A stretch of 64,000 nt of DNA from Croceibacterium atlanticum. Lineage in GTDB: Bacteria; Pseudomonadota; Alphaproteobacteria; Sphingomonadales; Sphingomonadaceae. The notes below the pieces were generated by a model. The model saw only the letters and a program-made list of their open reading frames with translations, was not told where the DNA came from and made no database searches. Location: positions 248,001 to 312,000 of the forward strand of contig NZ_CP011452.2 in NCBI RefSeq assembly GCF_001008165.2. Direction: 5' to 3'. This document shows positions 37,581 through 47,019 of the stretch, piece after piece; position 1 is the first letter of the stretch, and every line of letters starts with the position of its first letter. The position numbers were made by a program, and so were the translations under genes.

Positions 37581-37734
37581 CTGTAAAAGCATAGTCTGTT
37601 CCGCTCCCCTCTGCGGGCTCCGCTGCGCAGCCCATTGCTTCAACGGCGCTCATGCGCAAAACCACCACACGGCTCTAATCCCAGCCGGGGGAGGCTGTGG
37701 TTCACGTCGGTTGCAGAAGAAAGGCGAAAACATC

Positions 37735-38400
37735 ATGCTGGATACAAGTCCAAACTCCACAGGAAATCGCTTTAGAGCCAAAAGATTACGAGACTTTTTA
37801 GAAATCGCCTACAAGGTTGCTGACGAAAAAGGCAGGTGCCGTGTGATCGATGTCGGAGGAACGACAGGATACTGGCAAACATGGGATTCATACGTCGATT
37901 GGCAGAAGTTAGACGTTGTTTGTGTCAACCTAAATCCAAGCCATGCGCACGCAACGTTTGACAAGGTTACGGTGAGGCGCGGGGATGCGACCCATCTTGA
38001 TGATGTCGAAACCGATAGCTTTGACCTTGCCTATTCCAATTCTGTGATCGAGCATGTGGGGCGCGAGCGTTTCAGCGCATTTGCGAACGAGGTTAGACGT
38101 GTCGCCACAGGTTTCTTCGTGCAAACTCCCAATTTCTGGTTTCCATACGAGCCGCATGCGCGCACACCACTCCTTCATTGGATGCCTGATGCGATTTCGG
38201 CCCGCCTGCTATTACGCCATAGGCTTGGCCACTGGGAAAGGGTAAACACCCTCGAAGAGGCGATCACAAAACTCCGCAGTGCAGAACTCCTGACTCGTAG
38301 AGAATTCGCTCACCTCTTTCCTGACGCGACTATTCATGCTGAGCGATTTTTTGGTCTAACAAAATCGCTTATTGCTGTGAAGCGACCTTGGGCCCTCTGA
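37735..38400 (+). CDS. SAM-dependent methyltransferase (class I)
   Basis: A 221-residue class I methyltransferase. The SAM loop is VIDVGGTTGYW, followed by the acidic loop VCVNLNPSHAH and the motif DLAYSNSVIEHVG (methyltransferase type 11 pattern). The C-terminal half TGFFVQTPNFWFPYEPHARTPLLHWMPDAI is characteristic of a family found in polysaccharide and lipopolysaccharide loci. O-methylation of a sugar or other cluster product is the likely role. I chose ATG 37735, preceded by AAAGGCG; a TTG at 37711 is in frame. The GC content is clearly lower than the housekeeping genes, and IS remnants flank it on both sides, suggesting separate acquisition. Confidence 0.82.
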   Translation: MLDTSPNSTGNRFRAKRLRDFLEIAYKVADEKGRCRVIDVGGTTGYWQTWDSYVDWQKLDVVCVNLNPSHAHATFDKVTVRRGDATHLDDVETDSFDLAYSNSVIEHVGRERFSAFANEVRRVATGFFVQTPNFWFPYEPHARTPLLHWMPDAISARLLLRHRLGHWERVNTLEEAITKLRSAELLTRREFAHLFPDATIHAERFFGLTKSLIAVKRPWAL

Positions 38401-38534
38401 GTTCAGACGTTATCCAAGTTATCCTTCAGTTTCGGCCCGGTTTACAAGGACGCTCTGTTGTCTGGTTATGTCCTGTGAGTAGCCCCTAGATTTCTGGACG
38501 CCTTCTGTCCTAATTTTGAGGACAAGAGAAGACG

Positions 38535-39646
38535 ATGCGGAAGCCTAATTCAGCGATGAGTTCCAACGTGGTGCGGTGGCTCAGATCACCGAGCGCGGGT
38601 ATCCGGTAGCGGAAGTTTCCGAGCGGCTCGCTGTGTGCCTGGAAGCGGCAACTGGCGAAGGTGGTGTCTGGCGATGCCGGCAAGGACGTGGAGCTCCGCC
38701 AGTTGAAGCGCGAGTGGAATCGGGTAACCGAGGAGCGCGACATTCTAAAAAAGCCACCGCATATTTCGCTCGAGATGCAAAGTGAGATACGCGTTCATTG
38801 CCGAGCATCGTGATCGTTTCGGTGTGGGTATGTGCCGTTGCCTCGCCGTGCAACCGAGCGGTTTCTACGCCTGGTAGAAGAGCCTGCTGAACCCAGCGGG
38901 CACGGAAGATGCTCGGCAGACAGAGCTGTTGCGGCGGGCCTGGAACGACAGTGGCAAGTTCTATGGCTACCGCAAGCTACACGATGACCTGCAGGATCGC
39001 GGCGAGACCTGTTGCCCGGCTGACCAGCTTGGCGGGCATCAAGGCGCAGATCGGCTACAAGCGCAGGGCTGGCAGCTATGGCGGCAAATTGTCTCTGGCA
39101 GTCAACAACGCTTTGGATCGCCAGTTCGACGTAGCTGCATCAGGCCGGGCCTGGGTGACAGAGATCACCTACATCCCCCCATCTTGGAAGGATTTGCCTA
39201 TCTGGCTGTCGTGATCGATCTCTATTCCCGTCCCGCCGCGTGGTGGGTTGGTCGATGCAGAGCCGGCAGACCACCGATGTAGTCCTGCAGGCGCTGACCA
39301 TGGCGGTCTGGCGGGGCAAGCCCAAGCAGCGGTGCCGATCCACTCAGGCCAAGGCTCGCAGTTTACCGGCATGGACTGGACTGCCTTCATCTGGGCACAC
39401 AATCTTGAGCACTTGATGAGCCGGCGCGGTAACTGCCATGACAATGCCGATGGCGAGAGCTTCTTCTCCTCGCTCAAGCGCGAGCGCATTCGGCGCCGGA
39501 CCTGCAAAACCCACGAGGAAGCACGACAGGACGTGTTCGGTTATATCGAGATGTTCTACAATCCTGTGCGCAAGCACGTCAGGAACGGGATGCTGTTGCC
39601 TGTCGAGCTCGAACGGCAGAGGATTTTGAAAGCCGAAGGCGTCTAG
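38535..39646 (+). pseudogene. Degenerate IS3-family element (orfA and orfB remnants)
   Basis: An inactivated IS3 element. orfA begins MRKPNSAMSSN and is broken by frameshifts; its pieces AVAQITERGYPVAEVSERL, RQLAKVVSGDAGKD and ERDILKK appear in different frames and a short internal part is lost. orfB starts as VRYAFIAEHRDRFGV, has an in-frame TAG at 38875 in a FYAW-stop-KS context, and continues through frameshifts. The end is well preserved: VPIHSGQGSQFTGMDW, then MSRRGNCHDNADGESFFSSL with the catalytic Glu region, ending LERQRILKAEGV and a TAG stop. Multiple lesions mean it is not functional. It is a different IS3 subgroup from the remnants at 36.9 kb and 51.2 kb. Confidence 0.82.
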
Positions 39647-40057
39647 AATCTAGGGCTACTCACAGTGCTATGCTCGACTACTTGGCAAGGTGAAACTAAG
39701 TTTGCATGTGTAGGGCTTGCGCGGAGTGTAGATATAAGTCTTAAACTTATGGAATTGTTCGTCCCCACAAAATTTGAAGGATTGACCCCGGGTAAGCGAA
39801 AGGTACTTCGATGTCGTTTTTTGAGGTGGCCCGCCTCAACTGAAACCCGTCGATGCAGCAAAGCCCGTTACGCTGGCTGTGGCCTTGCTTGTACAATCGA
39901 TGCGCATGTCCGGTGGCGGCCTGCGATTGGTTATTGGTCTTAAAATTAGCTTTGGTATAAATTATAACAGTTTTCTTATTGAAGAAATGAAAATAAACAA
40001 TTCAGTGAATTAGGTAATTTATAATTATTGCAATAGTAAATTAGCGGAAGATAATAA
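39647..40057. other. AT-rich intergenic stretch before a membrane-protein gene
   Basis: No convincing gene. The right half (about 39930-40057) is strongly AT-rich (TATAATTATTG, AGAAATGAAAATAAACA-like runs) and presumably contains the promoter of the gene starting at 40058. A 92-codon open frame at 39665-39943 has no Shine-Dalgarno and no family features and was not accepted. Confidence 0.55.
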
Positions 40058-41239
40058 TTGAAAAACATTTCAAACATACGTAATTTTCAGACTTTGTCTT
40101 CTGTATTTTTAGCTCTGGGTGTCATAGGGCTATTGGTTTGGGTGGTTGCGGATGAGGTTCGCCGCAGCGAGTTGTCGGCCCTAAGGCTTCCGGTTGCTGG
40201 CGATCTTGGTGTAAATGCCGATAAGCAGGCGTCACTTCGCCAGTCGATTTCCGTTTCTCTCGCTTCCGCGCCGCTTGATCAGAAACTGCTCGCTCAGTTT
40301 TTGATCCTGTCTGAAGATGGTTCAGAACGTGCGAAGGGCTATCCGCTACTCGCCAATCTCGGCTGGCGATCGACTGCGGCTCAACAGCTTCTGCTTGCCG
40401 AGGCATTAGAGGGCCAGGACCTAAGGGAAATCATGGAACGATCCGACGGCCTTCTAAGGCGCGGAAGGTATAGTGATGAACTGATCAGCCTTATGTTGGC
40501 GGCGGAGCAAGATCCTGCAGGGCGACGATGGCTGGTCGGCGCATTGCGTAGTAACCCTCCTTGGGCCGGGCGCTTCTTCGGGCGCAGCAGCGGACTGGAA
40601 AGCGAAGCAGCGCTTCGCGCTCACGGCATTTTGCTTGGCGATCTGATGGATGCGGAAATCGCAGTCGGTCGTAACCAGTTGCGCTCCGGACTGTCAGCGA
40701 TGGTCGATCGGGGGCTGTTCGAAGAGGCTTACAGCCTTTTCGAGCGATCCGTTCCTGTCAAAGCAGATAAACGTGGGCTGGTAGACCCCGACTTTACCCT
40801 TGCCTTTGCGGTTCAAAGGTCTGGTGAAGGCTCGCACCCCTTCGAATGGACCGTGACGTCGGGCCCAGGTATCAATTCGCGCTTGGTCAGTGCGGGCGAC
40901 AAAACGTTTCTGAATCTTCGGTGGGATGGGCGGGGGAATCCCTTGCTCCTTCGGCAGTTCTTCAGGCCCCAAGGGCTGGACATCTCACAGCTGCTTTTGA
41001 CCAGCCGTGACGGTGACAGCGCTGTCCTGGAGCGTTCGGCGCAGATTTTCGTTTCCTGCGCAGACCGACCTACGGACAAGGTAAGATTCATTCCGGCGGA
41101 ACAGGACGATGGGAGCCTTTTGTATCGGGCGGAAAGGCCACTTTCCTGTGATTTTGCTAAGCTGGAGGTCTTGGGGCTTGCCCGTGGCTTCGGAAACCGC
41201 GAATTGAACATCCAGATTGACCGGATTTCCTTCATCTAA
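40058..41239 (+). CDS. Exopolysaccharide-locus membrane-anchored protein, function unknown
   Basis: A 393-residue protein with a single N-terminal membrane anchor (FLALGVIGLLVWVVADEV) and a large, presumably periplasmic remainder. The middle is helical and repetitive in a TPR-like way (QLLLAEALEGQDLREIMERSDGLLR, DELISLMLAAEQDPAGRRWLVGALR). The C-terminal 150 residues look like a beta-sandwich with two cysteines (FVSCADRP and LSCDFAKLEV) that could form a disulfide. I recognise no named family. The TTG start is preceded by GCGGAAG. It sits between an IS remnant and a secreted beta-helix protein gene, with the sulfotransferase and flippase beyond, so a role in surface-polysaccharide assembly is plausible but unproven. 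Confidence 0.72.
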   Translation: MKNISNIRNFQTLSSVFLALGVIGLLVWVVADEVRRSELSALRLPVAGDLGVNADKQASLRQSISVSLASAPLDQKLLAQFLILSEDGSERAKGYPLLANLGWRSTAAQQLLLAEALEGQDLREIMERSDGLLRRGRYSDELISLMLAAEQDPAGRRWLVGALRSNPPWAGRFFGRSSGLESEAALRAHGILLGDLMDAEIAVGRNQLRSGLSAMVDRGLFEEAYSLFERSVPVKADKRGLVDPDFTLAFAVQRSGEGSHPFEWTVTSGPGINSRLVSAGDKTFLNLRWDGRGNPLLLRQFFRPQGLDISQLLLTSRDGDSAVLERSAQIFVSCADRPTDKVRFIPAEQDDGSLLYRAERPLSCDFAKLEVLGLARGFGNRELNIQIDRISFI

Positions 41240-41290
41240 GATCGCACACCTTGCCTGCACCTTCTCCCACAGCACGAGGATTGGCGCGCT

Positions 41291-43855
41291 ATGACGCGGG
41301 ATAGCACCACTCGCAGAGGGGCGATGGGAGCGCTTGTCGGTGCCGCCGCATTGCCGCAAGTGGTCGCAACACAGTCTTCCGCGGCGAGGGGCGGGGATGC
41401 GGAGCCGGCGCAGTCTCTCTTTGTCGACGTTGAATTACAAGTCGCCGAAAGCGCTGTGGCAGCCGGAGTGATCTTCAAGATCGTTGACACCGCAGGGGGG
41501 GTGGCGACGGTTTACAGGCGAACTGAAGCAGGTTCAGACAGACTTTACGAGGAGGTGACGGCTGAGGCCTTGCGCTCGGCTCGGGGAGGAGCGCTAGTCG
41601 GGATCGACTGCGGGAACGTAGAGCGCGCGCTTCATGGCAGGATCAATTTAGCCAATACCGGGGCTGACCTTACCGGGGAGCGGCCAGGCAATGCAGCGTT
41701 CGCTGAAATGCTGGCGGCAGCGAACAACATCAAGGGTGAAGCATGGGCGCCGGGTGGCTCAATACGCCTGACCGGGAGCGAGGATTTCTTGCTGGCTACC
41801 GATGCGGACATGTCGCGATTGACTGTCATAGTGGACAATTGGACCGGAGCCTTCGTGTTGGCCGATGATGAAGGTGATCCGAAGGAACATCTCCCAGGCG
41901 ATGATGTGGTGGAGCGGCTGACTGATGGCGATCTGCAAGCGGGAAATCGGGTGCTTTCCGGCTGGGCCGATCTGCCCGAAACTAACGATAAGCTCGTAGT
42001 CCTTGAGACGAGCCGGCCAATGTATAGCTATCGGGGAAAGCTGCAGACCGAAGTCGTCATTAATATCACTTCGCGCGAAGGTTTTCTGAAGTATCCGTTA
42101 AAATACACGATAGATAAAGCAAGTATAATGAAGATCACGCTTCGGCCGCTGGCGAGCCGCCGCAAGCATGTGGTACTACCCACCTTCGACATCCGAAAGG
42201 CTGGTCCGCGAGCTACTGACAAACGCGGAATTCAGATCCCTTATATTCTTAACAGAATGACCCGTGCCGATATTGAGCGCGGTCATTTCCTGATGGCTAC
42301 GGGCGAGCTCCCCGATAACCCCGATCTGATGCGCAATGAATATGCGGCATTGTCGGTCATTTCCTCACCCAGCGTTCCGTGGGTCGGCCGGCATGACGGC
42401 AGCGGTCGTCGGGAGAGCCTATACGCCCTTTCGAACCAACGTACCTGCGGGCTGACTATCAAGAGCGCGATCGCGATTGGTGACGGTTGGGGGGCATCTG
42501 GCGGCAATGACAATTGTGACCTGACTTTCGTGGATTGCGACCTGAGTCGGTACGATAGCCACCGCCCCACGCAGTATCGGATGCGGCTGGTTCGCTGCAC
42601 GATCGGCTACTGGGGTGTGTTAGCTTCCATGATGGGCGATCTGGAGCTGCTGGATTGCACTGTCGAGCAGGCAACGCCGCTGCGCCTGAAACGGGAAGCT
42701 TCCGTGATATCTTCACGTGTCGATACCGGAGGTTTCTGCGATGGCGGTCTTCTTGTCCGCAATCTGACCGTCCGGACATATCCTGTCGGAGATGACGAAG
42801 AGGCCGACACCATACATTTCATGCGCCAGGTGGCCAGAGGGTCGGACAATCCGAAGCCGGATGGTTCCCCGGTGGATTACACCTGGTTCAAATGGATCGA
42901 CATAGACGGGCTACGCGTCGAAGGGCCGGGTTTTCTACGGTTCGAACCGACCCGCTTCCAGGGTGGCCCCCGTGGCGACGATCCCGCCCGCCTCACGCTG
43001 CCGGAGCGGATTTCGATCCGCAACGTCATCGGCCATGTGCAGTATCAGTATGATTTCACCGGTCGCAGCTTCAATGCCGCGCTCGCCGACGATCCGTTCG
43101 ATATTTATATCGAGCACACCGGCGCCAATCATGACCGGATATTCTTTCAAGAGGACGAGCGTGGCGATATCGCCGTCAATGTCAGCTTGAGTGGCTGCAA
43201 CAGCAATGCCTCCAGCCCGGCTTTCGCCGACACGCTAGGTCTGATCAGGACCAACGCCCCCGGGCGCTACCTCCTGACGGGTGGCAGCTTTTCCCGCATC
43301 AATGCCTATGGCGACGGCGCGAATGGCGGCTGGCCGAAAGGAACGGTATTCCTCACGGCCTATGCTCCGGTCGTCAACGATCGGGCAGCGGTCAGCGGTG
43401 AGAATCCGATCGTGAACCTGACACCTCGGCATAACGGGTGGGCGGAATTACACCAGCCGCAGATCCATCTCGCTTCGGTCGCTCGATATGCTGCCGATGG
43501 TACCACGCGCGAGGCGCGCTGCGCAGGGCTGCTCAACGCCCGACTGGTGGACCCGGTTTTCCTGCAGCATCCTGATGACGGCGGAGGCAGCTTCGCCCTT
43601 ATCCCGGCCAACCTTGCGGGCAATGAGTTCACACTGACCAACGGGAACATGCGCGAGGGGCAGCAACTGCAGCTCGCCTTCGGCGCCGCGGGGCACGGCG
43701 ACTTCCCGCTACCCGCGCCGGGAGGGAAAACATCCCTGGCCGGCATCGACGACAGCGGCCACGGACAATTCCTCGTGTTGGAACGCGTGGAGGATGACAG
43801 GCTGCGCGTATTGTCGGGCAGGGATGTCAAAGGTATATTGCTGGCATCTGCCTAG
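41291..43855 (+). CDS. Tat-exported right-handed beta-helix protein
   Basis: An 854-residue secreted protein. The N-terminus MTRDSTTRRGAMGALVGAAALP has a twin-arginine motif followed by a hydrophobic stretch, typical of Tat export. After a small domain (FVDVELQVAESAVAAGVIFK) reminiscent of tail-spike head modules, the body looks like a right-handed parallel beta-helix: repeated short strands with Asn/Asp-Cys turns such as NDNCDLTFVDCDLSRYD, MRLVRCTIGYWG and LELLDCTVEQATPL. Beta-helix proteins include polysaccharide lyases, epimerases and hydrolases. I see no diagnostic catalytic motif, so activity on the cluster's own polymer is inference. Its stop overlaps the convergent sulfotransferase gene by four bases. 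Confidence 0.78.
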   Translation: MTRDSTTRRGAMGALVGAAALPQVVATQSSAARGGDAEPAQSLFVDVELQVAESAVAAGVIFKIVDTAGGVATVYRRTEAGSDRLYEEVTAEALRSARGGALVGIDCGNVERALHGRINLANTGADLTGERPGNAAFAEMLAAANNIKGEAWAPGGSIRLTGSEDFLLATDADMSRLTVIVDNWTGAFVLADDEGDPKEHLPGDDVVERLTDGDLQAGNRVLSGWADLPETNDKLVVLETSRPMYSYRGKLQTEVVINITSREGFLKYPLKYTIDKASIMKITLRPLASRRKHVVLPTFDIRKAGPRATDKRGIQIPYILNRMTRADIERGHFLMATGELPDNPDLMRNEYAALSVISSPSVPWVGRHDGSGRRESLYALSNQRTCGLTIKSAIAIGDGWGASGGNDNCDLTFVDCDLSRYDSHRPTQYRMRLVRCTIGYWGVLASMMGDLELLDCTVEQATPLRLKREASVISSRVDTGGFCDGGLLVRNLTVRTYPVGDDEEADTIHFMRQVARGSDNPKPDGSPVDYTWFKWIDIDGLRVEGPGFLRFEPTRFQGGPRGDDPARLTLPERISIRNVIGHVQYQYDFTGRSFNAALADDPFDIYIEHTGANHDRIFFQEDERGDIAVNVSLSGCNSNASSPAFADTLGLIRTNAPGRYLLTGGSFSRINAYGDGANGGWPKGTVFLTAYAPVVNDRAAVSGENPIVNLTPRHNGWAELHQPQIHLASVARYAADGTTREARCAGLLNARLVDPVFLQHPDDGGGSFALIPANLAGNEFTLTNGNMREGQQLQLAFGAAGHGDFPLPAPGGKTSLAGIDDSGHGQFLVLERVEDDRLRVLSGRDVKGILLASA

Positions 43856-44796
43856 CGGAATAGCCTGAACCCGTGCCGTCTGTTTCTAACCGGGATGTTT
43901 TTCGCTCTTTCGAAGAACTCTGCCCAGAGCATTCCGATAGACTCCGATCGAGTGGGGCCAGGCGGAGATGTAGTCGTCAGGCCGTAGCCCAGTGACGGCA
44001 GCAGATCTCCCGTGCGTTGCTCGAACAGTTCGATCTGGCGGGAAGTGAGCTTGTGTCTCCAGGTTTCTGTTCGCTCCCGGGAGACTCCTACCCCGTCCTG
44101 TGTTTCGCCAGTGAGCAACTCGTGCGTTTTGCGGGAGTGGCTCGGCAGGGCAAAACCACGCGCCGCGAGCATCTCGCGCTCGAACTCCACGCCGATGAAT
44201 GCGGCAACTTTTCGCATTGCCGCTTCGGGATCCGCCACCACGCTTTCATAGTGGATACGCAGGACACGGTCGGGGATAGCGAATTCTGCTGCCAGCCCCT
44301 GCGCGATACGTAGCGCCCATGTGTCGGCCACGGTTATCACATGTCTTGGCCCCCAATCCTGGTCGAGCCACGATGCCGCAACCGCCCTGCCATCGCGAAT
44401 GACGTGAATGAAGCGGGCATGGGGAAACTGCTCTTTCAGTCGAAGAAAGCTCCCCACGTTTCGGGGCGCGTGTTCGACCCAGGTAAGAACGCTCTCACAA
44501 CCTTGCTGCCGACAATAGATTTTTGCCAGTTCCGCGACCAGCGTAGCAAAATTCGGCAGCGCAGAGAGCCGTTGCACGGTTCCCTCTTCCAATCCAAGTT
44601 TCCAAAGCTCGAAACGGCGATGATTGAGTATTTTGGGCAGCAATTGTGCCGGAGGAAGGGGGGTTTCTGCGAACTCCTGAATGAAATGCGATTCCGGCAG
44701 GCACGCAATCTGCGAGTGCCCCCCGATCATCGAGGCGATCATCGTCGTTCCCGACCGGTCGCACCCTCCGATGAAAACGTTTCGACCGTGAGTCAT
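43852..44796 (-). CDS. PAPS-dependent sulfotransferase
   Basis: A 314-residue sulfotransferase that should transfer sulfate from 3'-phosphoadenosine-5'-phosphosulfate to an acceptor, here probably a cell-surface glycan. The 5'-phosphosulfate loop is FIGGCDRSGTTMIASMIGGH near the N-terminus, and the 3'-phosphate motif is HVIRDGRAVAASWLDQDW, with the expected Arg and Ser. A possible catalytic histidine lies in VEHAPRNVGSF. It is translationally coupled (ATGA) to the flippase gene upstream on the minus strand, so it is likely dedicated to the same polymer. Sulfated exopolysaccharides are unusual outside marine bacteria, which would fit a marine or saline origin, an inference only. Confidence 0.88.
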   Translation of the reverse strand: MTHGRNVFIGGCDRSGTTMIASMIGGHSQIACLPESHFIQEFAETPLPPAQLLPKILNHRRFELWKLGLEEGTVQRLSALPNFATLVAELAKIYCRQQGCESVLTWVEHAPRNVGSFLRLKEQFPHARFIHVIRDGRAVAASWLDQDWGPRHVITVADTWALRIAQGLAAEFAIPDRVLRIHYESVVADPEAAMRKVAAFIGVEFEREMLAARGFALPSHSRKTHELLTGETQDGVGVSRERTETWRHKLTSRQIELFEQRTGDLLPSLGYGLTTTSPPGPTRSESIGMLWAEFFERAKNIPVRNRRHGFRLFR

Positions 44797-46157
44797 GCGG
44801 CGCCCTTATCCCGCGCCGTCCCGGCATCGGGGCCTTCGATATCGATATCCTTTGTTTGGCTGAACCACGGCAACACGCCAAACACGCTGGTGTGCAACCC
44901 AGTATGGCGCACAGCTGAAGCCAGCAGTCCCGTGTTCCAGATGATTCTACTCACACACACTGCGACTGCTGCACCGACGCTTCCCCACAGCAGCATAAGC
45001 GGCCACATTAGTGCGATCACGATCACCAGCGCGATGAAAGACCATTTGGCCGCGATTGCCGACTTGCCGGTCATGCTTAGAACGTCGAGATTCAGTCCAC
45101 AAAGTATGCTGTGGCACTGCCCAATAGCCAGGATCGTAAGTAGCATAGCGCCGGCTACATACTCATCACCAAAAATACCCATCAGTAGCGGTGCGAATAA
45201 TACCGTGGCGATCATCACCGGGCTTTGTACCAAGGCGAGAATTCGGGTCGATCTGGTAATGAGACGCTGCAACTTAGCCCGCTCCGTTGCGCCCGAAACA
45301 TACATCCGCGCGATTTTAGGCCGCAGCACGATCTGCAAGGCCTGCAAACCAAAGGGAATAAGCGAAGCGACCTGTGCCGCAACTCGAAACATCGCAACGG
45401 CTGCAGGAGTAAAGGCTATCCCAACTGCTACGAGACCAGCATCCTGATAAAGTCTACTCATAGCATTAGTCATTAGAAATGGGAACGATTCTTTAATATG
45501 CCCCCCTGCTAACCTTGGATATATCGTAAAAACGCCTATTTCTTTATTAATCCAGAACACAACAAGTGCAGTGGATGCAATTACGAGAATCGTTTGGGAT
45601 ATCACGAAGGCGTTGAGTAGCCCTTCATACCCGATCTCCTGCGGTGTCGCGAATAGCAGGTTAACGCCCACTGCCCCAAGGAGCAGAACCGGCTTGATAA
45701 TGCCCTCCAGGCTTGTGCCCAAAACCACACGCCCAAGGGCCTGCATGGCGCCGCCAGCCAACTGGACCAAAGCGGTCAAAGCGACCAGTGCGGCGCCATA
45801 CCCAAGAGCGTCCGACATTTCCCAAGCGGGAAAGAGAGAGCCGATGCCATATAGAGCCAGCCCACCGATCACGGATAGAACCGTGGTTGCCAGATAGGCG
45901 GTGACGAGAATTGTTCCCACTTCGTGCGAGCGCCCCTCCGCCTCCGCACGATTGATCGCATAGACAATATGGACGTGAAAGCCGAACCGGGAAAAGATCG
46001 CAACCAGCGTGGCGGTAGCGGTGGCGTAGGCGTAAACCCCGAAAGAATCCGCTCCGAACACGCGTGCAAATACCAGGGCCAGGATCAGGCCGAAGCCGGC
46101 TTGGCCGATCTTGGCCATCGCCGTACCGCTAACGCGCTTCAAAAGTGGGTTTTTCAT
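44793..46157 (-). CDS. Oligosaccharide flippase (Wzx-like, MOP superfamily)
   Basis: A 454-residue membrane protein with about 12-14 hydrophobic segments and the pattern of Wzx/MOP flippases (KIGQAGFGLILALVFARVFGADSFGVYAYATATATLVAIFSRFG at the N-terminus, then FPFLMTNAMSRLYQDAGLVAVG in the middle). It would flip the undecaprenyl-linked repeat unit across the inner membrane for polymerisation. The C-terminal helices (LWPLMLLWGSVGAAVAVCVSRIIW) are also typical. The gene reads opposite to the wza-wzc and pssDE genes. It overlaps the sulfotransferase gene downstream, suggesting the two form a small modifying/transport operon. It could instead transport a different glycan. Confidence 0.88.
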   Translation of the reverse strand: MKNPLLKRVSGTAMAKIGQAGFGLILALVFARVFGADSFGVYAYATATATLVAIFSRFGFHVHIVYAINRAEAEGRSHEVGTILVTAYLATTVLSVIGGLALYGIGSLFPAWEMSDALGYGAALVALTALVQLAGGAMQALGRVVLGTSLEGIIKPVLLLGAVGVNLLFATPQEIGYEGLLNAFVISQTILVIASTALVVFWINKEIGVFTIYPRLAGGHIKESFPFLMTNAMSRLYQDAGLVAVGIAFTPAAVAMFRVAAQVASLIPFGLQALQIVLRPKIARMYVSGATERAKLQRLITRSTRILALVQSPVMIATVLFAPLLMGIFGDEYVAGAMLLTILAIGQCHSILCGLNLDVLSMTGKSAIAAKWSFIALVIVIALMWPLMLLWGSVGAAVAVCVSRIIWNTGLLASAVRHTGLHTSVFGVLPWFSQTKDIDIEGPDAGTARDKGAA

Positions 46158-46554
46158 CAGTTCAGTCCATCAAGACCGTAAAGGCGTTTGCGGCCGGTAG
46201 TTTCCATGCACAGGGTGGGTTCAGGCAGGCTGTTGCCACAGGCGCTGAACTGGCAGTGGGCGCAGGCTGTGGCAAGAGTATTGGTCCGTTCCGGCAGCAG
46301 GCAGGACAACGCAAACTCTCATTCCATACTGGTCTCCTGGGATTGCTGCGGGCCTGCAACTGCGCCTAGGTTCCTGATGTTTGATCTTTTCGTAACAGGC
46401 GGTAAGGGGATGACCCGAGGTTGAACTGGGCCGTCAATTCGTTAGATGAACCCAATGTGGAGCTTGTTTCGAAGCTCTTGGAGCATCAAAAAGCGGCATG
46501 AATTAATCGGAGCACGCCCTGACTTCGGTTCGAACAAGGCAGATTAAATTCATA
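46158..46554. other. Intergenic region between flippase and PssD-like genes
   Basis: About 400 bases without a supported gene. It separates the minus-strand flippase-sulfotransferase pair from the plus-strand pssDE-type operon and should contain both promoters. Short open frames lack Shine-Dalgarno signals and recognisable products. Confidence 0.5.
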
Positions 46555-47019
46555 ATGGTCGAACGCAAAGCCGGACGCCGTGTTCTGGCCGTCGCCTCCA
46601 CCGGCGGACACTGGGAACAACTGATGCTGCTGTCCCCGGCTTTCGAAGGGGCTGCAACAACATTTGTCTGTACCGATCCCCGACAGGCCGACTGTCACGA
46701 ACTGCCTGCATTCCTGGCGGTGCCGGATTGTAACCAGACCCGCCCGCTCGATACGCTGCGCTGCCTTGTCAGAACATTCATCATCGTGTTCCGGCTCCGC
46801 CCCCATCTGGTGATATCGACCGGCGCTGCTCCGGGCCTGCTTTGCCTGCTATGGGGGCGGCTGTTCGGTGCACGCACGATCTGGATCGACAGTATTGCCA
46901 ATTCCGAAAACCTGTCGCTCAGTGGCAGGCTTGCCATGCAAATTGCGCATCGTGTGCTGACCCAATGGGAACATCTCGCGCATGACGGCCGGCCGGACTA
47001 TCGGGGAAGCGTATTGTGA
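46555..47019 (+). CDS. PssD-like (Alg14-type) glycosyltransferase subunit
   Basis: A 154-residue protein of the Alg14/PssD family. The N-terminus RVLAVASTGGHWEQLMLLSP is the family signature, followed by RTFIIVFRLRPHLVISTGAAPGLLCLLWGRLFGARTIWIDSIANSENLSLSGRLAMQIAHRVLTQWEHL. Alg14/PssD proteins anchor and activate a partner (Alg13/PssE) to make a two-subunit GT28-type glycosyltransferase, best known for glucuronosyl transfer in rhizobial exopolysaccharide. Here the next gene is that partner, overlapping by GTGA. Membrane association is expected through the hydrophobic middle. The donor sugar is not determined from sequence. Confidence 0.85.
   Translation: MVERKAGRRVLAVASTGGHWEQLMLLSPAFEGAATTFVCTDPRQADCHELPAFLAVPDCNQTRPLDTLRCLVRTFIIVFRLRPHLVISTGAAPGLLCLLWGRLFGARTIWIDSIANSENLSLSGRLAMQIAHRVLTQWEHLAHDGRPDYRGSVL

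Noticed and set aside
39665-39943. 92-codon open frame in the AT-rich gap before the 393-aa protein gene
   Set aside because: No Shine-Dalgarno, no domain, and composition like surrounding non-coding DNA.
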